A stretch of 64,000 bases of DNA from the NCBI RefSeq assembly GCF_000427885.1, contig NZ_ATYW01000008.1, forward strand, positions 195,595-259,594, given 5' to 3'. Position 1 is the stretch's first letter. Each line of letters starts with the position of its first letter. A model generated the notes under the pieces. That model worked only from the letters and a program-made list of their open reading frames with translations, had not been told where the DNA came from and searched no databases. Origin of the DNA: Glycomyces tenuis DSM 44171. GTDB lineage: Bacteria > Actinomycetota > Actinomycetes > Mycobacteriales > Micromonosporaceae. Shown piece after piece: positions 17,619-24,433 of the stretch. The position numbers and the translations under genes were made by a program.

Positions 17619-18389
17619 TTAGCCATGCTCTTCATCCGATTGGTCGCGGACGTCGAGGCGGTTCTTTGTGGCAGCTACCGCGGGTTTGATCTGCTGGGGT
17701 AGACGCTTTCTGCGATGCCTGTGGAGATCCTCCATGGCAATTCTTGAGGAGCCCATCGGCATTTGGGGTTCCTCACCGTGCTCGAATCTCGCACCTAGCG
17801 CCATGTCATAGGCATCACAAACATCGGCTTGGAACGAGACAAGCATGTTGGGGTATCCGTGAACGAGCCGTTCGACAGTCTCCTCCGAGGCTTCCTGGAC
17901 GAGGAAATGACTGAGAGGCTGGTAACTGCCCATCTGTGCAAGTCCGGTGCCGTCGGAGTATTTGACAAAGGCGGTGCCAGTCGCGCAAATCATGTCGGCG
18001 CCGACAAGGTCGAGCCTCGTATGCAGCCAGTTATTGCGGGGAAGATCGCCGAGTATGAGAAGGCGAGGAAGCCCGAGATACTCGCGGTCGAGCGCGGGAA
18101 GTTTCGCGCCTTCAGGCGCGACGGGTAGACCAACATGAGAAGCAGCGACAATCAGCCGGCGTAGTCCGTCAAGCTCGAGCTCTCCTTTAACTTCGCACCA
18201 CAGGCGTAGGTCAGGAAGCCAAAAGTCGGGAAGATACTTTTCGAACCTTTCCTCCAGGGACACGAATTCATAGCCTTGCGGTTCGTAGATCCACCGGATT
18301 CTAAGGCGATCGAAGAAGACGGCCCAGCGTGCCTCGAGGCGCGAGCGAAAGCGGCAACCGGCATAGTGTGTTTCGATGGCGGTGGTCAC
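17619..18389 (-). CDS. PD-(D/E)XK-fold nuclease
   Basis: 256 residues from GTG 18389, chosen because GGAG is eight bases upstream and the conserved part begins immediately (E-T-H-Y-A-G-C-R-F-R-S-R-L-E-A-R-W-A-V-F-F-D). The active-site pattern is visible as Y-L-P-D-F-W-L-P followed ten residues later by W-C-E-V-K-G. This arrangement is typical of phage- and plasmid-associated nucleases of actinobacteria. The region after residue 110 has no recognised domain. It lies closest to the tRNA-Phe end of the accessory tract. Restriction, defence or element maintenance are all possible. Confidence 0.65.
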   Translation of the reverse strand: MTTAIETHYAGCRFRSRLEARWAVFFDRLRIRWIYEPQGYEFVSLEERFEKYLPDFWLPDLRLWCEVKGELELDGLRRLIVAASHVGLPVAPEGAKLPALDREYLGLPRLLILGDLPRNNWLHTRLDLVGADMICATGTAFVKYSDGTGLAQMGSYQPLSHFLVQEASEETVERLVHGYPNMLVSFQADVCDAYDMALGARFEHGEEPQMPMGSSRIAMEDLHRHRRKRLPQQIKPAVAATKNRLDVRDQSDEEHG

Positions 18390-18505
18390 GATTTGCACTC
18401 CAGATCTACTAGGTGACGTCGAGTCCACTCGAGGGAGCCGCGTGATTGTTAACTGCACTGCTGTGAGGGTATCGGGCATCGCTCAAGCGCGCGCGTGTGG
18501 GCACT

Positions 18506-18679
18506 TCACTTTCGGGCCAGTCGGACAGCCTTTAGGGTCCGTTCTCCATCGTCTGTGGCAATCCACCGCCACGATCGGTCGAAGACGACACCTCGGCCGA
18601 TACGGCTCGGGACATGAGAGCTTTCGAAGAGCACGTTGAGCGCTTCTAGCGTCCCCCGACCGCGACCGGATGCCTTGGA
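18506..18679 (-). pseudogene. Possible gene remnant
   Basis: An open stretch of 57 codons ending at the TGA 18508-18506. The encoded sequence is protein-like rather than shadow-like (F-E-S-S-H-V-P-S-R-I-G-R-G-V-V-F-D-R-S-W-R-W-I-A-T-D-D-G-E). No good start exists: an in-frame TAA lies at 18682-18680 and the first GTG is at 18634. It may be the 3' end of a truncated gene or a short real gene. Confidence 0.3.
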
Positions 18680-18831
18680 TTACGTCGACACCCATGATTC
18701 GGGCTCAAACCGGTTGATCGCTGCACCATGCCCGAAGCTGCGGCCACGGGACGACACCGCGCTCCCGGAGGACGCACCGACAGGTGGCAGCCAACGGACG
18801 TATAGCGGACGGGTCGCCCACTGATGAACCA

Positions 18832-18880
18832 AGAAAACCCTGCCAACTCTGCATTAGTGCAGGTCAACAGGGTTTTCCTC
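18832..18880 (-). terminator. tRNA-Phe terminator
   Basis: On the minus strand, just after the tRNA, AAAACCCTG and CAGGGTTTT form a stem enclosing a second small hairpin (CTGCA TTAG TGCAG), ending in TTTT. This is a convincing intrinsic terminator for the tRNA transcript. Confidence 0.7.
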
Positions 18881-18957
18881 TGGTGGCCAGGGCCGGGGTC
18901 GAACCGGCGACCTTCCGCTTTTCAGGCGGACGCTCGTACCAACTGAGCTACCTGGCC
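18881..18957 (-). tRNA. tRNA-Phe (GAA)
   Basis: The minus strand folds as a cloverleaf: acceptor GGCCAGG (18957-18951) pairs with CCTGGCC. The anticodon stem TCCGC/GCGGA encloses loop CTGAAAA, giving anticodon GAA. The T-arm contains GGTTCGACCCC. The 3' CCA is encoded (18883-18881), giving 77 nt in all. The 3' end faces the accessory tract on the left, the usual geometry when a tRNA gene serves as an integration site. Confidence 0.97.
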
Positions 18958-19139
18958 GAATATCGTGCGAACCGACGGTCTCGACCGTCGGCCTCAGCTA
19001 CTTTACATCACGCGGTCCTGAGTATCGACACGGTATCGGGCGGGTGGTGACCTGCACCCGCAAGCGCTTCCCAACCGGCGGAGGCGCCCGTCGGGAGTTC
19101 CGAGTACCGTACAGGGACGCCATCCCCGAGGAGGTTTCC

Positions 19140-20387
19140 GTGACCCGACTCGCCGCCACGCCCCCGATGGGCTGGAACTCATGGGACGTGTTCGGCACCT
19201 CGGTCACCGAGGCCGAGACGCGGGCCAACGCGGAGTTCATCGCCGAGCACATGGCCGAGCACGGCTGGGAATACGTCGTCGTCGACATCCAGTGGTACGA
19301 CCCGGCCGCCCGCGGCGGCGGCTACAACTCCGGCGCCAAGCTCTGCCTCGACGAGTACGGGCGCCCCCAGCCGGCGCCGAACCGCTTCCCGTCATCGGCG
19401 GGCGGCGCGGGATTCAAGCCGCTGGCCGACTACGTCCACGCCCTGGGCCTGAAGTTCGGCGTCCACATTCTGCGCGGCGTCCCCCGCCAGGCCGCCGCGG
19501 CCGACACCCCCGTCAAGGGCAGCGAGTACTCCGCGGCGCAGATCCCCGATCGCGAGCACGTCGCATCGTGGATCGACGACAACTGGGGCATCGACCATTC
19601 GCACCCCGGCGGCCAGGCCTACTACGACTCGCTGGTGCGCCAGTTCGCCGACTGGGGAGTGGACTACATCAAGGCCGACGACATGATCGCGCCCTACCAC
19701 GCCGAGGAGGTGGAGGCGTTCTGGAAGGCCGTCGAGCGCAGCGGCCGCGACATCGTGCTGAGCCTCTCCCCCGGCGTGAACCTGTCGGTGGGGCACGCCG
19801 AGCACCTCAAGGCGCACTCGCACCTGTGGCGGATCTCGGCGGACCTGTGGGACCGGTGGCGCGACGTCGACGCCCAGTTCGACCTGCTGCGCGACTGGGC
19901 GCCGCACGCGGGCCCGGGGCACTGGCCGGACGCCGACATGCTGCCGTTGGGGCGCATGGGACTGCGCGCCGAGGTGGGCGAGCCGAGGGATTCGCTCCTG
20001 ACGCCCGAGGAGCAGCGGACCATGCTGACGCTGTGGTGCATCGCCCGCTCGCCGCTCATGGTCGGCGCCGACCTGCCCGCCTCCGGTGAGGAGACGATCG
20101 AGCTGCTCACCAACCCCGAAGTGCTCGCCGCCCATCGCAGCGAGGCGGCCTCGAGGGAGGTGTGGCGCGACGGCAGGCACGTCGCGTGGGCCTCGGCCGA
20201 CGGCTCGTACGCGGCGGTGTTCAACCGCGGGAGCGAACCGGCCGAGCTGAACGTGTCGTGGGGCGATCTCGGCCTGCCCGCACCGCACGGGCTCCGGGAC
20301 TGCTGGTCCCGCACCGACGTGGCGGGCGGCGAGCAGCTGCGCGTGAAGCTTCCCGCCCACGGCGCGGCCCTCTACCGCCTCGTCTGA
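19140..20387 (+). CDS. GH27-type alpha-galactosidase
   Basis: 415 residues from GTG 19140, with GAGGAGG at 19128-19134; the open frame before it has no such site. The catalytic (beta/alpha)8 domain starts at once (P-P-M-G-W-N-S-W-D). The nucleophile region is D-Y-I-K-A-D-D near 175-181 and the acid/base region R-I-S-A-D-L-W-D-R-W near 235. A C-terminal beta-sandwich follows (about 330-415). No signal peptide is visible, so it should hydrolyse imported alpha-galactosides inside the cell. Related alpha-N-acetylgalactosaminidase or isomaltodextranase activity is possible within the family. Confidence 0.82.
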   Translation: MTRLAATPPMGWNSWDVFGTSVTEAETRANAEFIAEHMAEHGWEYVVVDIQWYDPAARGGGYNSGAKLCLDEYGRPQPAPNRFPSSAGGAGFKPLADYVHALGLKFGVHILRGVPRQAAAADTPVKGSEYSAAQIPDREHVASWIDDNWGIDHSHPGGQAYYDSLVRQFADWGVDYIKADDMIAPYHAEEVEAFWKAVERSGRDIVLSLSPGVNLSVGHAEHLKAHSHLWRISADLWDRWRDVDAQFDLLRDWAPHAGPGHWPDADMLPLGRMGLRAEVGEPRDSLLTPEEQRTMLTLWCIARSPLMVGADLPASGEETIELLTNPEVLAAHRSEAASREVWRDGRHVAWASADGSYAAVFNRGSEPAELNVSWGDLGLPAPHGLRDCWSRTDVAGGEQLRVKLPAHGAALYRLV

Positions 20388-20393
20388 TCGTTC

Positions 20394-20436
20394 GCACGGG
20401 TCTGGCCCGCCGCTTCGCGGCGGGCCAGACCCGTGC
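20394..20436. terminator. Bidirectional terminator
   Basis: A perfect 20-bp stem (20394-20413 with 20417-20436) around the loop TTC fills the gap between the convergent alpha-galactosidase and glyoxalase genes. It should stop transcription from both sides. Confidence 0.8.
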
Positions 20437-20829
20437 TCACCCCGCGGCCGGCTGCCCCACCCACTGGACGAGCTGGATGACGACGCCGTTCGGGTCGGTC
20501 ACCTGGAAGTAGCGCTCGCCCCACTCCTCGGTCTCGATCGGCGTGGTGATCGCCACGCCCTCACGTTGGAGGCGTTCGTACTCGGCGTCGATGTCCTCGA
20601 CGACGAAGGCCACCAGCAGCCCGTCCGCGGCGCCCTTGGCGCTCTCGGGCTTGAACGTCGACAGGCCGATGCGCAGGTAGATGACATGGAAGTCCGCCTC
20701 GGGGCGCGAGAGCGAGACGAAGCCGTCGGCGGACATGTCCTCACTGAAGCCGTAGTGGCGCTTGAGGAACTCGGCCGAGACGACCGGGTCGGCGACGTTG
20801 AGCGAGATGGCGTATGCGGTGATCTGCAT
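20437..20829 (-). CDS. VOC/glyoxalase-superfamily protein
   Basis: 130 residues from ATG 20829, with AAGGAG upstream. The fold markers are I-S-L-N-V-A-D-P at the start, G-F-V-S-L-S-R-P-E near 40, and Y-F-Q-V-T-D-P-N-G-V-V-I-Q-L near 107-120, typical of bleomycin-resistance/dioxygenase-type proteins. Candidate metal ligands are an N-terminal His/Gln and the C-terminal Glu/Gln, not all certain. It is divergent from a TetR gene with palindromic repeats in between, so it is probably the repressor's target. Substrate unknown. Confidence 0.75.
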   Translation of the reverse strand: MQITAYAISLNVADPVVSAEFLKRHYGFSEDMSADGFVSLSRPEADFHVIYLRIGLSTFKPESAKGAADGLLVAFVVEDIDAEYERLQREGVAITTPIETEEWGERYFQVTDPNGVVIQLVQWVGQPAAG

Positions 20830-20850
20830 GAGCGGCTCCTTCATTTCATC

Positions 20851-20891
20851 GTACGCTGTATATTGTACAAAGTACGTTGTACGTTGTACAA
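20851..20891. promoter_or_regulatory. Operator cluster between glyoxalase and tetR genes
   Basis: Two copies of the palindrome TTGTACAA (20863-20870 and 20884-20891), centres 21 bases apart, are linked by overlapping GTACGTTGTAC motifs (about 20872-20889). The layout suits dimer pairs of the adjacent TetR repressor, covering both divergent promoters. Confidence 0.6.
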
Positions 20892-20913
20892 ATTTTTCGG
20901 CTAGGATCGTGCG

Positions 20914-21669
20914 GTGACTTCCACGACAGCCGACGCGCCGAAGCCGACCCTGCTCGAACTGCTCTGGAGAGCGGAGCCCGCCGCCGCCCGGCGAGGGCCG
21001 CGCAAAGGGCTCACCGTCGACGCCGTCGTCGAGGCGGCGATCGCGGTCGCCGACGCCGAGGGCCTCGAAGCGGTCACCATGCGCCGCGTCGCACAGTCCC
21101 TCGGCGTCGCCCCGATGACGCTCTACACGTACGTGCCGGGGAAGGCCGAGCTCATCGTGCTCATGCTCGACGCCCTCTACGCGGCGATGCCCCGCACCGA
21201 GACCGCCGGGCGCGACTGGCGCGCCCGCCTCGCGTCCGTCGCCCGCGACAACTACGCGATGTACCGGGCCCACCCGTGGGCGGCCGCGGCCTCGCAGACC
21301 AGGCCGCCGCTGGGACCGGGCCAGTGCGCCAAATACGAGCACGAGTTGCGATCGCTCGACAGGCTCGGCCTCGGCGACATCGAGATGGACGACGCGCTGG
21401 CCTACCTGCTCGCGTTCGTGCGCACCGCCGCCGCCGACGCGGCGCGGGCCGAGGCCGAACGCGAGGCGAGCCAGGTGAGCGACCAGGAGTGGTGGGAGGC
21501 CAATGGGCCGCTGCTCGCCGAGGTCCTCGACGTCGAGCGGTTCCCGACCGCGGTGCGGGTCGGCCGGGCGGCCGGGGAGGCGCACGGCGCGGCCTCCGAT
21601 CCGCGGCACGCCTTCGAGTTCGGGCTGGAGCGCACGCTCGACGGACTCACGGCCCTCATCGACCGCTGA
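20914..21669 (+). CDS. TetR-family repressor
   Basis: 251 residues from GTG 20914. The HTH is at about residues 33-80 (L-T-V-D-A-V-V-E-A-A-I-A-V-A-D-A-E-G, then V-T-M-R-R-V-A-Q-S-L-G-V-A-P-M-T-L-Y-T-Y-V). The C-terminal domain resembles that of tetracycline-type repressors and should bind a small hydrophobic ligand. It is divergent from the glyoxalase-fold gene and likely controls it and itself through the TTGTACAA repeats. Confidence 0.85.
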   Translation: MTSTTADAPKPTLLELLWRAEPAAARRGPRKGLTVDAVVEAAIAVADAEGLEAVTMRRVAQSLGVAPMTLYTYVPGKAELIVLMLDALYAAMPRTETAGRDWRARLASVARDNYAMYRAHPWAAAASQTRPPLGPGQCAKYEHELRSLDRLGLGDIEMDDALAYLLAFVRTAAADAARAEAEREASQVSDQEWWEANGPLLAEVLDVERFPTAVRVGRAAGEAHGAASDPRHAFEFGLERTLDGLTALIDR

Positions 21670-21731
21670 CAGGGCTTCGGTGTTCACCGCGGGGCTTGCG
21701 GTACATGAGTGACAAGACTTGTGTTATGAAT

Positions 21732-23516
21732 TCACTGCCGCAGCGGCGGGTGCAGGCGGCCGATCGTCCACTTGCGCCGCATCGCCACCACCGCGCTCGC
21801 CACCGCCAACGACGCCGCCAGGTAGGCGGCCAGTACCGCGAGCGCCCACACCAGCTCCCTCGTCTCGCCGCCGCTGATCGCCACCCGCAGCGCGTCCACT
21901 GCGTACGTCATCGGCAGCCATGGGTGGATCGCCTGGAAGAACGCCGGCGTCGTCTCCACCGGGTACAGCCCGCCCGAGGCGACCGCCTGGAGCACCAGCA
22001 GCACCACGAGCAGCACGACCCCCACCGCGCCGGCGACGAGCCGGAACATGTGCGCCACGGCCGTGAACGTCAGGACCGCCAAGAGGCACAGCGCGATCGC
22101 CATGGGCGCCTGCCTCGGGTCGAGCCCGAGGCCGACGTCGAGCACGAGGTACAGCACCAGCGCGCTGACCACGCCGAGGGCCGCGCCGGAGAGCCAGCCG
22201 CCGATCGCCACGGCCGGTGAGCGCAGCGGCCCGGCGACGGCCCGCGGATTCACCGGGCGCAGCAGCAGATACGCCGCGATCCCGAACGCCCACAGCGCGG
22301 CCGGGATGACGAGCGGCGCCAGGCCGCGCCCCAGGCTCCCGGCCGCGTGGTGCGTCTCCTCGTCGATCACGACGGGGCTGCCGGGCGCCCCGGTGCTCCC
22401 GGCGCCGTCCGCCTGCGCGCGGGCGTCGGCCAGTCCGGAGACGACGGCGTCGGCGCCGTCGTCGAGCTCGCCGAGGCCGCCGGCGAGCTCGGCGGCCGTC
22501 GCCTCGGCTTCCGCGGCGGCGGTGGCGGCCTGCCCGGCGGCCTCGGCGGCCGCCGCGGCGTCGGTCTGGAGGGCCCCGAGGTCCTCAGCGGCCGCGTCGA
22601 GCGTCTCGGCGGACGTGGCCTGCACGGCGGCGTCGGCGCTCTCGACGTCGGTGCTGGCGCTCTCGGCCCGGTGCACGTGCTCCCACAGCGTCTCGCAGGC
22701 GTAGCTGTCGCCGCCGTCCCGCCCGCACAGGGCGCTGTAGGCGCCGTCGAGCTCGGCGGCGTCGGCGACGAGGTCCGAACCGGCCTCCGAGCCGGCCTGG
22801 ATCCGCTCCCAGTCCTCGGCGAGGGCGTCGACGGCGGGCACGGTCTCGCCGACGGCCTCGTCGAGCCCGCCGGCGACCGCTTCGGCGCCCGCGGCCGCGT
22901 CGGCGGCCGTCTCGGCGAGCCCGGACAGTCCGGTATGGAGCGAGGAGGCGCCTTCGGCGGCGCCGCCGAGGCCGCCTGCGAGATCGTCGAAGAGGGTCTC
23001 GGCGACGGCGGTGTAGACGGCGGCGCTGATCCGGTGCTGGAGTTCGCGCTCGGCCGTGGCGGTCATGACGCCCGCCAGGTACCCGTTCGCGTCGTCGCGC
23101 TCGAATGCGACGCCCGCCCGGGCCGGTTCGCCGCCGACGAGCCCGGCGATGCGGGTGGAGAAGTCCTCGGGGACCGTGACGACCATGTAGTAGTCGCCGT
23201 CCGCGAGGCCGGAGCGGGCCCGCTCGGCGCCGGTGAAATGCCAGTCGAAGACCGGCTCGCTCCGCAGTTGCTCGACCAGGTGCTCGCCGCCGTCGATCTC
23301 GACGACCTCGCCGCCCCGCTCCAGCGCCGCCCCGGCGTCCTCGTTGACCACGGCCACGGGGAGCTCGTCGACCGAGCCGTACGGGTCCCAGAAGGACCAC
23401 AGGTACAGGCCGGCGCAGACGGCCGGGAGAAGCACGATCGCGGCCACCACCGCGACGCGGACGGGGTGGCCGCGATGGCGGCGCAGTTCCAGGCGGGCGA
23501 GGCTGAACGGGCTCAC
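21732..23516 (-). CDS. YhgE/Pip-type membrane protein
   Basis: 594 residues from GTG 23516, with GGAGG six bases upstream. A first helix near 20-38 is followed by a large extracytoplasmic domain (about 40-375) rich in Ala-containing coiled coil, then five C-terminal helices (about 390-575). This is the layout of YhgE/Pip proteins related to ABC-2 permeases. It overlaps the upstream ABC-like ATPase gene by GTGA. The pair could form an exporter or a wall-linked complex; substrate not known. Confidence 0.75.
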   Translation of the reverse strand: MSPFSLARLELRRHRGHPVRVAVVAAIVLLPAVCAGLYLWSFWDPYGSVDELPVAVVNEDAGAALERGGEVVEIDGGEHLVEQLRSEPVFDWHFTGAERARSGLADGDYYMVVTVPEDFSTRIAGLVGGEPARAGVAFERDDANGYLAGVMTATAERELQHRISAAVYTAVAETLFDDLAGGLGGAAEGASSLHTGLSGLAETAADAAAGAEAVAGGLDEAVGETVPAVDALAEDWERIQAGSEAGSDLVADAAELDGAYSALCGRDGGDSYACETLWEHVHRAESASTDVESADAAVQATSAETLDAAAEDLGALQTDAAAAAEAAGQAATAAAEAEATAAELAGGLGELDDGADAVVSGLADARAQADGAGSTGAPGSPVVIDEETHHAAGSLGRGLAPLVIPAALWAFGIAAYLLLRPVNPRAVAGPLRSPAVAIGGWLSGAALGVVSALVLYLVLDVGLGLDPRQAPMAIALCLLAVLTFTAVAHMFRLVAGAVGVVLLVVLLVLQAVASGGLYPVETTPAFFQAIHPWLPMTYAVDALRVAISGGETRELVWALAVLAAYLAASLAVASAVVAMRRKWTIGRLHPPLRQ

Positions 23517-24286
23517 GGCGGTCCTCCGTTCCGGTCGAGGTCCGCTTCGAGGCGGGGCGGGCGGGCCATGGATCTGGTCCTGAGGTCGACGACGACGTCG
23601 GCGGGCGGGTCGTGGCGCGCGCACGAGACGAGGACGAGCTGGCCGGCGTCGGCGACGGCGCGGAGGTTCTCGAAGACGCGCTCGCCGCCGGCGCCGTTGA
23701 GGCCCGCGTCGACGTCGTCGACGACGACGGCGGGGGTGCGGGAGGCGGCGGCGCAGGCGATCGCGAAGCGGACCCGCTCGAAGCGCGGCAGCAGCGCGAG
23801 GGTGTCGCCGGTGTCGACGTCGACGGCGAGGCGGTCGAGCCACGCGCGGATGTTGGCCTCGGTGGCGGCCCCGCCCGAGACCGTGACCGTCTCGGCGATG
23901 CAGTCGGCGACGGTCAGGCGCCCGTCGAGGCCGATCGCGGGCGCGGCCTGGGCGACGGTGAAGCGGCGGCGGATCTCGGCGGGCCTGGACTGGCCTTCGA
24001 CGACGAGGGTGCCGTCGGAGAGGGCGAAGCGCCCGGCGAGCGCGAGCAGGAGCGAGGTGCGCCCGTCGCCGCCGTCGCCGGAGACGGCGACGAGCTGGCC
24101 GAGTTCGGCGCTGAAGGAGACGTCAGTGAAGACCGGGCCCCGGCGGCCCTTCGCGGCGAGCCGCTCGGCGGCGAGGAACGGCGGACCGAGACGGCGGGGC
24201 CGGTCGAAGACGACGGTCCGATCGAGGACGACGGTGACGGTCTCGTCAGCGGACGTCGGCGTCGCTTCGTCTCGCTTGTCGCTCAT
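23513..24286 (-). CDS. Degenerate ABC-type ATPase
   Basis: 257 residues from ATG 24286 (GAGG nine bases upstream). The ABC fold is recognisable: F-T-D-V-S-F-S-A-E-L-G near 53-63, a Walker A position reading G-D-G-G-D-G-R-T-S near 70, and V-V-V-D-D-V-D-A-G-L near 185 as Walker B. The P-loop lysine is Arg, the LSGGQ signature is not recognisable (L-L-P-R-F-E-R-V-R instead), and Walker B has Asp-Val-Asp in place of Asp-Glu. ATP may be bound but hydrolysis is uncertain. It is coupled to the YhgE/Pip-type gene. Confidence 0.65.
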   Translation of the reverse strand: MSDKRDEATPTSADETVTVVLDRTVVFDRPRRLGPPFLAAERLAAKGRRGPVFTDVSFSAELGQLVAVSGDGGDGRTSLLLALAGRFALSDGTLVVEGQSRPAEIRRRFTVAQAAPAIGLDGRLTVADCIAETVTVSGGAATEANIRAWLDRLAVDVDTGDTLALLPRFERVRFAIACAAASRTPAVVVDDVDAGLNGAGGERVFENLRAVADAGQLVLVSCARHDPPADVVVDLRTRSMARPPRLEADLDRNGGPP

Positions 24287-24433
24287 GTCGACCATCCTCA
24301 CAGCTCGGTGCGCCGCGGATGGAGGGATTCGGCTACATTCGAACCGCCGGGGGACGGTACTCGCGAGTAACATGGCGGGCTCGCCTCGCGTGCGGCGACC
24401 GGCGGCGCGCCCGACAGGCCCTAGAGTTGAGAC

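Larger units (their letters stand above)
18390..18880. other. Gene-poor stretch beside tRNA-Phe
   Basis: About 490 bases without a convincing intact gene. It contains a 57-codon coding-like scrap on the minus strand (listed separately) and the tRNA terminator. No integrase, phage attachment repeat or insertion sequence was recognised. Its position between the accessory tract and the tRNA 3' end fits a boundary zone. Confidence 0.5.

Noticed and set aside
20877..22220. 447-codon plus-strand open frame across tetR and beyond
   Set aside because: Out-of-frame shadow of the TetR gene that continues antisense into the Pip-type gene.
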